DNA from: Brevundimonas sp. UBA7506
GTDB lineage: Bacteria > Pseudomonadota > Alphaproteobacteria > Caulobacterales > Caulobacteraceae
Length of the DNA stretch: 64,000 nt
Assembly (NCBI RefSeq): GCF_002479495.1
Contig: NZ_DLNQ01000001.1
Location: forward strand, 75,185 to 139,184
Direction of reading: 5' to 3'
The notes below the pieces were generated by a model. The model made no database searches. It was not told where the DNA came from and saw nothing but the letters and a program-made list of their open reading frames with translations. This document shows, piece after piece, positions 8,060-16,632 of this stretch; the stretch's first letter is position 1; the number at the start of each line of letters is the position of its first letter. Made by a program: the position numbers and the translations under genes.

Positions 8060-9616
8060 ATGGGAATGACGCGACGCGCCGCGGTTCTGGCGGGGATGGC
8101 CGCCACGGCGACGGCGACCGCTGTTCATGCCGCGCCGCGAGATCCCCGCGCCGTCACGACGGCCGGTCCGGTCCTGGGGCGGCGTCAGGACGGGATCAAC
8201 GTCTTCAAGGGCGTGCGTTACGGCGCGCCGACGCGGCGTTTCCAGCCGCCCGAGCCGCCGACGCCGTGGCGCGATGCGGCCCCCGCCTTCGACTATGGCG
8301 CCGCCAGCCCGCAACGAGGCGACGAGCCGAACCAGAGCGAGGACTGCCTGTTTCTCAACGTCTGGACACCGGGTCTCGACGCGGGGCGTCGGCCGGTCAT
8401 GGTCTATATCCACGGCGGCGCCTATTCGAGCGGATCGGGGTCCGATCCCCTCTATGACGGGACACGGCTGGCGGCGCGCGGCGATGTGGTGGTGGTGACG
8501 CTGAACCACCGGCTGAACGCCCTCGGCTACGCCTATCTGGCGCGGCTGGCGCCGGGGTTCGAGGACTCTGGCAATGTCGGCCAGTTGGACCTGATCCTGG
8601 CCCTGCGCTGGGTGCGCGACAACATCGCGGCCTTCGGCGGCGACCCCGAGCGGGTCATGGTCTTCGGCCAGTCGGGCGGCGGGGCCAAGATCGCGACCCT
8701 GATGGCCGTGCCCGAGGCGAAAGGCCTTTTCCACCGCGCCGCGACCATGAGCGGTCAACAGGTCACGGCGTCCGGCCCCCTCAACGCCACGGCCCGCGCG
8801 ACCGCCTGGCTGAAGGCCCTGGGCCTGACACCCGACCGGGCGCACGAGGCCGCAAGCCTGCCGCTCGAACGACTGCTGGAAGCGCAATCGGTCGAGGATC
8901 CCATCCTCGGCTACGGCGGGCTCTACTTCGGACCCGTGCTGGATTTCCGCAGCCTGCCGCGCCACCCCTTCTATCCCGACGCCGCGCCGCAGGGCCTGAC
9001 CATCCCCATGATCATCGGCAATACGCGCGAGGAAACCCTCGGCTTCATGGGCAATGATCCCAGGAATGTCGGCCTGACCTGGGAGACCCTGCCCGCCCGC
9101 CTGTCGCCCGGCGTCATGCGTATCGACATCACCCCGGAAGCCGTCATCGCCGCCTATCGCCGTATGCACCCCGACTGGTCGCCCGATCAGGTCCTGATCG
9201 CCGCCACCACGGCCGGACGTTCATGGCGCGGCGCGGTGATCGAGGCTGAGGAACGGGCGAGGGCCGGAGCCCCCGCCTGGGTCTATCAACTGGACTTCCC
9301 CGGCGAGACGGCCTCGGGCCGAAAGGGCGCCTTCCACACCGCGGACATCCCCTTGGTGTTCGACAATGTGAACGCGACCGGATCGCGCACGAATGGACCG
9401 GGCGCTCAGGCCGTGTCGGATCAGATGAGCGACGCCTTCATCGCACTGGCGCGCACTGGCGACCCCAACCACGCGAGCCTGCCGCGCTGGGAGCACTATG
9501 AGCTGCCGACGCGCCAGACCCTGTTGTTCGACGTGGAGCCCCGGATGGCCAACGACCCGCGCGGCGACGAGCGGGCCTTCTTCTCGGCCATCCCCTACAT
9601 CCAGCCGGGAACCTAA
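8060..9616 (+). CDS. Secreted type-B carboxylesterase
   Basis: The 518-residue product has a Tat-type signal (TRRAAVLAG, ending near VHAAP) and so is probably exported folded. It shows the carboxylesterase B signature EDCLFLNVWTP, the nucleophile elbow GQSGGGAK and the late His motif GAFHTADIP. The family hydrolyses carboxylic esters. Given the shared operator just upstream and the neighbouring pectin genes, it may remove methyl, acetyl or feruloyl groups from pectin; this is inferred from context. I chose the ATG at 8060 because GGGAGGG ends six bases before it; a GTG two codons upstream is too close to that site. Its stop overlaps the stop of the convergent hydrolase. Confidence 0.88.
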   Translation: MGMTRRAAVLAGMAATATATAVHAAPRDPRAVTTAGPVLGRRQDGINVFKGVRYGAPTRRFQPPEPPTPWRDAAPAFDYGAASPQRGDEPNQSEDCLFLNVWTPGLDAGRRPVMVYIHGGAYSSGSGSDPLYDGTRLAARGDVVVVTLNHRLNALGYAYLARLAPGFEDSGNVGQLDLILALRWVRDNIAAFGGDPERVMVFGQSGGGAKIATLMAVPEAKGLFHRAATMSGQQVTASGPLNATARATAWLKALGLTPDRAHEAASLPLERLLEAQSVEDPILGYGGLYFGPVLDFRSLPRHPFYPDAAPQGLTIPMIIGNTREETLGFMGNDPRNVGLTWETLPARLSPGVMRIDITPEAVIAAYRRMHPDWSPDQVLIAATTAGRSWRGAVIEAEERARAGAPAWVYQLDFPGETASGRKGAFHTADIPLVFDNVNATGSRTNGPGAQAVSDQMSDAFIALARTGDPNHASLPRWEHYELPTRQTLLFDVEPRMANDPRGDERAFFSAIPYIQPGT

Positions 9617-10593
9617 AGAGCGAAGTCCAGACGGGCGGCCCAGGCGCGCGCCAGCTCAGGCCAGACCGCTGCCGGTCTTCCCTGGATCAGGCGGATGCCG
9701 AAGCCGTGGCCGCCTTCCTGGAACAGGTGGGCCTCGGCCTTCACCGAGGCGGCCTTCAGCGTGGTTAGCAACATCAGGCTGTTCTCGACCGGCACCGAGA
9801 CGTCGTCCACGGCGTGCAGCAGGAAGACCGGCGCCGCGCCGGTCCAGGACATCTGCTCCAGAGAATAGGCGGCGATGCGCGCCTCGCTCGGTGTTTCTCC
9901 CAGCAGGTGCGTGCGCGACCCCGCGTGGACGTGCGGGTCACTCATGGTCGCCACCGGATACATCAACACCGTCAGGTCGGGACGCAGCGAGACCTCGTCC
10001 GCCGCGTCGACCGGGGCGTAGGCCGCGTCCGACCGTGCGCTGGCCAGCCCCGCCAGATGCCCGCCCGCCGAGGCGCCCAGAACCGCAATCCGGTCGGGGC
10101 GAACGCCGAACTCGGCCGCCCGGCTGCGGATCAGGCGGATGGCGCGCTGGGCGTCCTGCAAGGGCGCATCCGCCCCCGCCGCCCAGCCGTCGGCGGGCAG
10201 GCGATAGCGCAGGACGAAACAGGTCGTGCCGCTGGCGGCGAAGACGCGGGCGACGTCGAAGCCCTCCTTGTCCAGCACCGACCAGCGATAGCCGCCACCG
10301 GGGATCAGCAGCATGGCCGAACCGTTGGGCTTGTCGGGCCGCATCACCGTCATGATCGGATCGGTGGTGTATTGGGCGTAGCGGTCGCGATAGGCCGGGT
10401 CGGTCGAGCGCTCGGGGACGACGGGGACGACCGTCACCCCCTCCCCGCCCGGCGCGCCATTGGGCCACAGACGGACGACCTCGGTCGGATCAGAGGGCGC
10501 GACGGTCTGCATCCCTGCGCTGACCGGCAGGGCTGTCGCCAGCGCAGGGGCTGCTGCCCCCATGATCAGCAAACCACGTCGATGCAGATCCAC
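9613..10593 (-). CDS. Exported alpha/beta hydrolase, acetylxylan-esterase-like
   Basis: The 326-residue protein has an RR-containing export signal (HRRGLLIMGAAAPALATALP). The fold motifs are an oxyanion-hole region LIPGGGYRW, the nucleophile elbow GASAGGH, the acid in HAVDDVSVP and the final His in GGHGFG. This pattern fits the BD-FAE/Aes-like esterases that deacetylate plant polysaccharides. It starts with GTG; GGAGGGAGG five bases upstream supports that start. It is downstream of exuT on the same strand but separated by a hairpin. A role in deacetylating pectin fragments is an inference from its position. Confidence 0.85.
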   Translation of the reverse strand: MDLHRRGLLIMGAAAPALATALPVSAGMQTVAPSDPTEVVRLWPNGAPGGEGVTVVPVVPERSTDPAYRDRYAQYTTDPIMTVMRPDKPNGSAMLLIPGGGYRWSVLDKEGFDVARVFAASGTTCFVLRYRLPADGWAAGADAPLQDAQRAIRLIRSRAAEFGVRPDRIAVLGASAGGHLAGLASARSDAAYAPVDAADEVSLRPDLTVLMYPVATMSDPHVHAGSRTHLLGETPSEARIAAYSLEQMSWTGAAPVFLLHAVDDVSVPVENSLMLLTTLKAASVKAEAHLFQEGGHGFGIRLIQGRPAAVWPELARAWAARLDFAL

Positions 10594-10619
10594 GTCCGCC
10601 TCCCTCCAGAATTGAAGAA

Positions 10620-10647
10620 GGGCGCTCGCCCCCTCAGACGAGCGCCC
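10620..10647 (-). terminator. Hairpin terminator after exuT
   Basis: A 9-bp stem, GGGCGCTCG with CGAGCGCCC, is followed on the minus strand by the T-rich TTCTTC. It lies between exuT and the esterase gene and probably limits read-through. Confidence 0.6.
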
Positions 10648-10664
10648 CTCTCGGCGTCAGGTCA

Positions 10665-11966
10665 TCAAACCTTGGCCGGTTCGTATCGTGGCGAGATGAT
10701 GTGAACCACCAGCAGCGCCACCAGATAGGCCGAGGCCGCCACCACGAAGATCGGGGTGTAGGTGCCGATCTTGTCCAGCACGAAGCCGGCGTACTTGGCC
10801 ATGATCATGCCGCCGATGCCGCCCAGCATGCCGCCGATGCCGACGACCGAGCCCACCGCCGAACGCGGGAAGACGTCGCCGGGGAAGGCGTAGAGGTTGG
10901 CCGAGAAGCCCTGGTGAGCCGCCGTGGCCAGACCGATGATCAGCACCGCCACCCACAGGTTGGACGCGAAGGCGGCGAAGGCGACCGGCACGGCGCACAG
11001 GGCGCAGATCAGCATGGTCAGCTTGCGCGCCTTGTTGAGGTTCATGCCGCGCTTCATGAACTGTCCCGACATCCAGCCGCCGCCGACCGAACCGACGTCC
11101 GACAGCAGATAGATGGCCACGATCGGCGGACCGAAGGTCTTCAGGTCCAGGCCGTAGCTCTTGCCCAGGAAGTCAGGCAGCCAGAACAGGAACATCCACC
11201 AGATCGGGTCGATCAGGAACTTGCCCGCGGCATAGGCCCAGGTTTCCTTGACCGTCAGCAGCTTCTTCCAGCCGATCTTCTCGACGGTGTCGGCCGGGTC
11301 CTGCTCGATCCATTCCAGCTCGGCCGTGGACAGCTTCTTCACTTCACGCGGACGGCGATAGACCAGCAGCCAGATCGGCAGCCAGATCAGACCCATCAGA
11401 CCGGTGACGACGAAGGCCATCTGCCAGCCGAAGCTGAGCACCAGAACCGGAACCAGCAAGGGGGTGACGATGGCGCCGATATTGGTGCCGGCGTTGAACA
11501 GGCCGGTGGCGAAGGCGCGTTCCTTCTTGGGGAACCACTCCGCCACAGCCTTGATGCCGCCGGGGAAGCCGCCGGCCTCGCCGACGCCCAGCACCATGCG
11601 GGCCATGATGAAGTGCGACAGGTCACGGGCCGCGCCGTGCATCATGTGGCCGATCTGCCAGATGAAGAAGGCGACGCCCAGACCCCAGCGCGCGCCAACC
11701 CGGTCCATGATCCGTCCGAAGATCAGATAGAAGACGGCGTAGGAGGCCTGGAACCAGAAGACGATGTCCGCATAGTCCGTCTCGGACCAGCCGAACTCAG
11801 CCGACAGCGTCGGCTTGAGGAAGCCGATCATCTGACGATCGACGTAGTTGATGACCATGGCCGCGAACAGCAGCCACATCACGATCCAGCGGTACTTGCC
11901 CGCCGGCGGCGCCATCACGCGGATCGGCCCCTCCCCGGCGGGTGCGGCTTTCGAAGCGTCACTCAT
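10665..11966 (-). CDS. exuT: MFS hexuronate transporter (ExuT-like, ACS family)
   Basis: The 433-residue protein has about twelve hydrophobic helices and begins its first one with YRWIVMWLLFAAMVINYVDR, characteristic of the anion:cation symporter branch of the MFS. Another family stretch is GVGEAGGFPGGIKAVAEWFP. Members carry galacturonate or glucuronate with protons across the inner membrane, which suits the surrounding uxa and kdu genes. I chose the ATG at 11966 (MSDASKAAP); a GTG 18 codons upstream is possible. It lies 90 bases after the hydratase gene on the same strand, without an operator copy between, so the two probably share the promoter near 12.95 kb. Confidence 0.85.
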   Translation of the reverse strand: MSDASKAAPAGEGPIRVMAPPAGKYRWIVMWLLFAAMVINYVDRQMIGFLKPTLSAEFGWSETDYADIVFWFQASYAVFYLIFGRIMDRVGARWGLGVAFFIWQIGHMMHGAARDLSHFIMARMVLGVGEAGGFPGGIKAVAEWFPKKERAFATGLFNAGTNIGAIVTPLLVPVLVLSFGWQMAFVVTGLMGLIWLPIWLLVYRRPREVKKLSTAELEWIEQDPADTVEKIGWKKLLTVKETWAYAAGKFLIDPIWWMFLFWLPDFLGKSYGLDLKTFGPPIVAIYLLSDVGSVGGGWMSGQFMKRGMNLNKARKLTMLICALCAVPVAFAAFASNLWVAVLIIGLATAAHQGFSANLYAFPGDVFPRSAVGSVVGIGGMLGGIGGMIMAKYAGFVLDKIGTYTPIFVVAASAYLVALLVVHIISPRYEPAKV

Positions 11967-12056
11967 GGTACGAGACCCATTCCCTTTGATTTCCTCGGCG
12001 CGCCCCGTCTTCTTGACCACCCTGAACGGCGGACAGGTTCACGCAGTGATTAGATA

Positions 12057-12884
12057 CTAGTCTGACGTCGGATGCGGCGCGGCCTTCACGACCGTGCAGC
12101 GGACTTCTCCCACGCCTTCGAACACGCACGTCGATTCACTGCCGGCGTAGATGCGATGCACGCCGGTGACGGCGCCGGTCGAAACCAGCGTCCCCGCGGT
12201 CAGCGGACGGCCCCAGCGCGCGCAATGCTCCAGCAGGAAGCGCACAGACTCCAGCGCGCCGCCGGCCAGCGACAGCGAGCCGCCCGTGCCGACGCTGACG
12301 CCGTCGATGATGGTCTCGACCTTGATCGCATCCATGCGGTCGCGCCAGTCGGTCAGCTCCGGGCCGATCACCAGACCGCCGTTGTTCCCGAAATCCGAGG
12401 CGACCACGGCCGATCCCAGGTCGTTGATGGCCGACAGCGGGCTGCCCGCCAGTTCCACGCCGATGAAGACGGCGTCGATCTGGTCGGCGGCCTCCTCGAC
12501 GGTCCAGTCGGTCTTGGCCGGGTCCGCGTCAGCGCCGATGCGGGCGATGAACTCGGCCTCGACGGCGGCGAATCCGCCCTCGATGGCGGGCAGAGGCGTC
12601 GGGGCCTCACCGACGGCCCAGACATTGCCGGCGAAGATGGCGCCGGCCAGGCGATGGATGCCCAGGGCCGGCTGCTGCGCCGGGGGCACGCCGCCGACCT
12701 TCCAGCCTACGACACGGTCCGGATAGAGGGCGATGGCGGCGTCCTGAATGGCGTAGGAACGGGCCATTTGTTGAGGGACGTCGCCCGGATAGCCCGGCAC
12801 GGCGCGCGCGGCGAGACGCGCGCTGACAAAGGTCTCGGCGACAGCCTGATCCGAGATCGGCGCCTGCACGGGAGCGGCCGTCAT
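12057..12884 (-). CDS. Fumarylacetoacetase-fold hydratase (MhpD / 2-keto-4-pentenoate hydratase type)
   Basis: The 275-residue sequence reads as an FAH-superfamily protein: GWKVGGVPP near residue 60, the acidic metal site AAVEAEFIARIG near 107, FGNNGGLVIGP, and a C-terminal LVSTGAVTGVHRI. Relatives hydrate 2-keto-4-pentenoate or decarboxylate keto acids in aromatic breakdown. No aromatic pathway genes are nearby. The gene shares its promoter region and operator copy 2 with the LacI gene and precedes exuT, so it probably handles a 2-keto acid formed from pectin sugars. The actual substrate is unknown. Confidence 0.82.
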   Translation of the reverse strand: MTAAPVQAPISDQAVAETFVSARLAARAVPGYPGDVPQQMARSYAIQDAAIALYPDRVVGWKVGGVPPAQQPALGIHRLAGAIFAGNVWAVGEAPTPLPAIEGGFAAVEAEFIARIGADADPAKTDWTVEEAADQIDAVFIGVELAGSPLSAINDLGSAVVASDFGNNGGLVIGPELTDWRDRMDAIKVETIIDGVSVGTGGSLSLAGGALESVRFLLEHCARWGRPLTAGTLVSTGAVTGVHRIYAGSESTCVFEGVGEVRCTVVKAAPHPTSD

Positions 12885-12958
12885 GCGCAGCGCTCCGAAT
12901 GAATGATCTGGTCGGTCAAATGACGCCCCATTGGAAAACGCCGGATAATGGGCGGCTT

Positions 12959-12973
12959 AGGAAACCGGTGTCA
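12959..12973. promoter_or_regulatory. Uronate-regulon operator copy 2
   Basis: AGGAAACCGGTGTCA lies between the hydratase and the LacI gene. It is identical over all 15 bases to copy 4, and with the flanking TAGG/TCAAT the identity runs a little further. Its position implies that the regulator controls both its own gene and the hydratase-exuT unit. Confidence 0.8.
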
Positions 12974-13055
12974 ATCCGCCTTGAAAACAGCCCATGGCGC
13001 CCGACGCCGAGCGGAGCTATGCCTAGCGTCAACAAGAACACGAAGGGGAACGCTG

Positions 13056-14105
13056 TTGTCGGAAGACGATTCGCGCACAGCAAAACCGGGCAAGCGCGCC
13101 ACCATCAACGACGTCGCCCGCGTGGCCGAGGTCTCAAAGAAGACGGTGTCGCGCGTCATCAACCAGTCGCCCTTCGTGCGCGAGGACACGCGCGAGCGCG
13201 TCCAGGCCGCCATCGACGAGCTGGGCTTCGTCCCCGACCCGCAGGCGCGCGGTCTGGCCTTCCGTCGGTCCTTCCTGGTGGGCATGATCTATGACCAGCC
13301 CAGCCCCACCTATGTCGTCAACATGCAGCAGGGAATTCTGGACGCTCTGAAGGGCTCGGGCTTCGAGCTGGTGGTCCATCCGTGCAGCCGCAACTCCCCC
13401 ACCCTGCTCAAGGACATTCGCGGCTTCATCGAACGCCAGCGCCTGTTCGGCGTCATCATGCCGCCCTCGGTGTCCGAAGACGATTCGGTGATGGAACTGC
13501 TGCGTGAGCTGGACTGCCCCTATGTCCGCATCGCCTCGCTGACGCTGGATGAGCCCCAGAACATGGTCGTCACCAATGACTGGATCGGCGCCGCGGAAGC
13601 CGCGCGCCATCTGGCCGACCTGGGCCACCGCCGAATCGCCCTGGTGCGCGGCCTGGCTTCCTTCCGTTCGTCCGTCGTGCGCGGTCAGGGCTTCATCGAC
13701 GCCCTAGCGGAACGCGGCATCGCCCTGCCACCGGAATATGACCTGCAGGGCGCCTATACCTACGAATCGGGCGTCGAGGCGGGCCATGCCCTGCTGTCCC
13801 TGCCCCAGCCGCCGACCGCCATCTTCACCCTGAACGACGACATGGCGCTCGGCGTCATGCAGGCGGCGCGCGAGCGAGGCATGGAATTACCGCGCGACCT
13901 GTCGGTGGTCGGCTTCGACGATCTGCCGATGGCGGCGCGGGTCTGGCCGAACCTGACCTCGGTGCGGTTGCCTATCCGCGACATGGGGAGGATGGCCGCA
14001 GAAAAGCTGCTGGCGCCCACGCGCGGCGTCGATCCCGCCAAATTGCAGCAGCCCGAGGTCCGTCCGGCCCTGGTCGTGCGCCAATCCGCCGCGCCACTGG
14101 CCTAG
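13056..14105 (+). CDS. LacI-family regulator of the uronate locus
   Basis: The 349-residue protein has a LacI HTH (ATINDVARVAEVSKKTVSRV) and hinge, then a periplasmic-binding-like effector domain ending with VVGFDDLPMAARVWPNLTSV. The only well-placed start is TTG at 13056, eight bases after AAGGGG; longer in-frame extensions do not resemble LacI proteins. Its gene sits in the centre of the locus and carries operator copy 2 upstream, consistent with autoregulation. The six nearby TGACACCGGT copies are the probable binding sites. The effector is unknown; 2-keto-3-deoxygluconate or galacturonate are reasonable guesses. Functionally it may stand in for KdgR, but it is a LacI and not an IclR protein. 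Confidence 0.9.
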   Translation: MSEDDSRTAKPGKRATINDVARVAEVSKKTVSRVINQSPFVREDTRERVQAAIDELGFVPDPQARGLAFRRSFLVGMIYDQPSPTYVVNMQQGILDALKGSGFELVVHPCSRNSPTLLKDIRGFIERQRLFGVIMPPSVSEDDSVMELLRELDCPYVRIASLTLDEPQNMVVTNDWIGAAEAARHLADLGHRRIALVRGLASFRSSVVRGQGFIDALAERGIALPPEYDLQGAYTYESGVEAGHALLSLPQPPTAIFTLNDDMALGVMQAARERGMELPRDLSVVGFDDLPMAARVWPNLTSVRLPIRDMGRMAAEKLLAPTRGVDPAKLQQPEVRPALVVRQSAAPLA

Positions 14106-14120
14106 CCACTCAACGACAAA

Positions 14121-14154
14121 GGCGGCCGGCGCCTGCGCGCCGACCGCCCTTTTT
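14121..14154 (+). terminator. Intrinsic terminator of the LacI gene
   Basis: GGCGG-C-CGGCGC, a 4-base loop, then GCGCCG-A-CCGCC form an 11-bp stem with one mismatch, followed by CTTTTT. It sits 15 bases after the LacI stop and separates it from the convergent RpiB-like gene. Confidence 0.85.
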
Positions 14155-14175
14155 CTATGCCGTATCGAACGCCGA

Positions 14176-14817
14176 TCAGGCGTTGATGACGCCCTTCAGA
14201 TACTCGCGGATGCCTTCGTCAGTGGCGTTGGCGAAGAAGTATTCCTGGAACTTTTCACCGGCCACGGTCGCCTTGAGCAGGTCCTGGTCGATGGACTTCA
14301 GGACGGTCAGCATGTCGTTGCAGGTGACGGCCTTCAGGCTCTTCAGGATGCCGCGGTTCTTGGCCATGATCTCAGCGCGTTCCTTGGGATAGCCCAGACC
14401 GCGCTCGCCCTCGAACAGCTTGCGATAGACGTCCTGCAGGTTCAGCTCGGCCGCCCAGCCGAAGCCCTTGGCGTAGGGCATGGAGATGGCGTTGCCGTCG
14501 TTGATCTGGCCGAACAGGAAGGCGTCGGTCGGGTCGATGACCAGGCCGCAGAAGACGCCCGGCATGGAGTTGGCGGCCAGCATGGAGCCCATGCCCGTGC
14601 CGCAGCCCGTGACGACGAAGTCGGCGGCGCCCGAGTTCAGCAGGATGCCCGCCAGAAGCCCGTTCATGACGTAGGTCAGCGAGGCCTTATCCTCGGGCGT
14701 GTACATGCCGTAGTGGAAGACCTGATGGCCCAGGGGCTCGGCAACGGCGGTCAGGGCGGAATGCACCGTCTCGCTCTTCGCGGCCTGGCTGTTTTCAATG
14801 ATGAGAGCGATTTTCAT
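14176..14817 (-). CDS. RpiB/LacA/LacB-family isomerase, candidate DhuI-type 4-deoxy-hexosulose-uronate isomerase
   Basis: The 213-residue product begins MKIALIIENSQAAKS and contains the family nucleotide-fold motif DFVVTGCGTGMGSMLAAN, with the catalytic Cys in GCGTG. The family interconverts aldoses and ketoses. One branch, DhuI, acts on the unsaturated uronate product and does the same reaction as KduI. Lying divergent to kduI and sharing operator copy 3, this copy is a good candidate for that role. It is longer than typical RpiB (about 150 residues), as is the DhuI/LacA-like branch. I chose the ATG at 14817 for its GAGGA site; a start five codons upstream is possible. Confidence 0.8.
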   Translation of the reverse strand: MKIALIIENSQAAKSETVHSALTAVAEPLGHQVFHYGMYTPEDKASLTYVMNGLLAGILLNSGAADFVVTGCGTGMGSMLAANSMPGVFCGLVIDPTDAFLFGQINDGNAISMPYAKGFGWAAELNLQDVYRKLFEGERGLGYPKERAEIMAKNRGILKSLKAVTCNDMLTVLKSIDQDLLKATVAGEKFQEYFFANATDEGIREYLKGVINA

Positions 14818-14896
14818 GGGGGCGATCCTCAAGACGGTGGCGAAGCGATGCCGATCTGATGCCGGCGATTATGGTCTAACCGATTGCATCATAATA

Positions 14897-14910
14897 TGAC
14901 ACCGGTTACC
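14897..14910. promoter_or_regulatory. Uronate-regulon operator copy 3
   Basis: TGACACCGGTTACC lies in the 162-bp divergent region between the RpiB-like isomerase and kduI, where it can control both transcripts. With copies 2 and 4 it extends to TAGGNAACCGGTGTCAT read on the other strand. Confidence 0.78.
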
Positions 14911-14979
14911 TAGTCCACTGAAGGACGGACGCAAGATCCGTCACGGCGGCTCGCCCAGCGAGCCCCCAGGGAGCCCGGC

Positions 14980-15840
14980 ATGTATTACGACCCCATGTAC
15001 GACAAGGTCTATCAGGCCACCCATCCCGACATGATGGACGGCGCCTCGAACCAGCAGCTGCGGGATCGCTACCTGATCCAGGGCCTGTTCGTGCCGGGCA
15101 AGGTCAGTCTGAACTATTCGCACCACGAGCGGATGATCATGGGCGGCGCGACCCCGACGACGAGCCCCCTGACCCTGCCGACCCATTCCGTACCGGCTTC
15201 GCTGGCCGGCGCGCCCCTCCTGCAAGGCCGTGAACTGGGCATCGTCAATATCGGCGGCGCCGGAGCGGTCACCGTCGACGGCGAGGTGCTCGAACTGGGT
15301 TTCCGCGACGGCGCCTATGTGCCGATGGGCTCTATCGATGTCTCCTTCACCTCGAAGGACGCTGCCGAGCCCGCCAAGTTCTATCTGGTCGCCACCCTGG
15401 CCCACGCCCGGTACGACCTGACCAAGATCTCGATCGCCGACGCCGTGCCGCTGGAAATGGGCGCGCTGGAGACGTCCAACGAGCGGACGATCTATCAGTA
15501 CATCGTTCCGGCCAAGGTGAAGTCCTGCCAGCTGCTGCTGGGGGTGACGGTTCTCAAGCCCGGCTCGGTGTGGAACACCATGCCGCCGCACATTCACGAC
15601 CGCCGCTCGGAAGCCTACCTCTACTTCGGCCTGGGCCAGGACGACCGCGTCTTTCACTTCATGGGCGAGCCGGACAAGTCCCGCAATATCGTCGTCGCCG
15701 ACGGCGAGGCCGTGATCTGCCCGCCGTGGTCGATCCACATGGGCGCGGGCACGTCGAACTATACCTTCATCTGGGGCATGGGCGGCGAAAACCTGGACTA
15801 CACTGACATGGACAAGCTCGACATCTGTCAGCTGAAATAA
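14980..15840 (+). CDS. kduI: 5-dehydro-4-deoxy-D-glucuronate isomerase
   Basis: The 286-residue length and sequence match KduI, a cupin-fold zinc isomerase that turns 5-keto-4-deoxyuronate from pectate-lyase products into 2,5-diketo-3-deoxygluconate in the cytoplasm. The expected metal ligands are visible: H204 and H206 in [11 protein letters not shown]211, and H253 in [14 protein letters not shown] precedes the ATG. It is the first gene of a tight kduI-kduD-kdgK unit with gaps of 6 and 21 bases, and the operator upstream ties it to the LacI regulon. Confidence 0.95.
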   Translation: MYYDPMYDKVYQATHPDMMDGASNQQLRDRYLIQGLFVPGKVSLNYSHHERMIMGGATPTTSPLTLPTHSVPASLAGAPLLQGRELGIVNIGGAGAVTVDGEVLELGFRDGAYVPMGSIDVSFTSKDAAEPAKFYLVATLAHARYDLTKISIADAVPLEMGALETSNERTIYQYIVPAKVKSCQLLLGVTVLKPGSVWNTMPPHIHDRRSEAYLYFGLGQDDRVFHFMGEPDKSRNIVVADGEAVICPPWSIHMGAGTSNYTFIWGMGGENLDYTDMDKLDICQLK

Positions 15841-15846
15841 GGACCT

Positions 15847-16611
15847 ATGGGCATGGCCAATCCTTTTGATCTGACCGGCAAGGTCGCACTGGTCACCGGC
15901 GGCAACACGGGCATCGGTCAGGGCATCGCCCTGGCTCTGGCCGCAGCGGGGGCCGACATCGCCTCGGTCGCGCGCCGCGCCTCGGACGACACGGTCGGCA
16001 AGGTGCTGGCCAAGGGCCGCAAGGCCGTCTCCATCCAGGCCGACCTCACCTCGATCGAACCGGTCGAGCGCGTTCTGGACGAGGCGACCGCCGCCCTCGG
16101 CCCCGTCGACATTCTGGTGAACAACGCCGGCATCATACGCCGCGCCGACGCCGTCGACTTCTCGGAGCAGGACTGGGACGACGTCATGAACGTCAACCTC
16201 AAGGTCCTCTTCTTCCTCAGCCAGGCCACGGCCAAGCGGATGATCGCCGACAACCGTGGCGGCAAGATCATCAACACCGCCTCCATGCTGTCCTATCAGG
16301 GCGGCATCCGCGTGCCGTCCTACACCGCGTCGAAATCCGGCGTGGCGGGCCTGACCAAGCTGATGGCCAACGAGTGGGCCAAACACGGCATCAACGCCAA
16401 CGCCATCGCGCCGGGCTACTTCGCCACGGACAACACCCAGGCCCTGCAAGAGGACCCGGTGCGCTCCAAGGAAATCCTGGGCCGCATCCCCGCCGGCCGC
16501 TGGGGCGACCCGTCGGACATCGGCGGAGCCGCCGTCTTCCTCGCCAGCCGCGCCAGCGACTATGTGCAGGGCATCACCCTGCCGGTCGACGGCGGCTGGC
16601 TGGCGCGCTGA
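15847..16611 (+). CDS. kduD: 2-dehydro-3-deoxy-D-gluconate 5-dehydrogenase (SDR family)
   Basis: This 254-residue short-chain dehydrogenase has the cofactor motif TGGNTGIGQG, the NNAGI motif and the catalytic YTASK with a preceding Ser. In the pectin pathway KduD reduces 2,5-diketo-3-deoxygluconate to 2-keto-3-deoxygluconate using NAD(P)H. AAGGA lies just before the start at 15847; an ATG two codons later is equally possible. Its place six bases after kduI makes the family assignment to KduD secure. Confidence 0.93.
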   Translation: MGMANPFDLTGKVALVTGGNTGIGQGIALALAAAGADIASVARRASDDTVGKVLAKGRKAVSIQADLTSIEPVERVLDEATAALGPVDILVNNAGIIRRADAVDFSEQDWDDVMNVNLKVLFFLSQATAKRMIADNRGGKIINTASMLSYQGGIRVPSYTASKSGVAGLTKLMANEWAKHGINANAIAPGYFATDNTQALQEDPVRSKEILGRIPAGRWGDPSDIGGAAVFLASRASDYVQGITLPVDGGWLAR

Positions 16612-16632
16612 TCCCGCGCTAGCGTTCCGACC

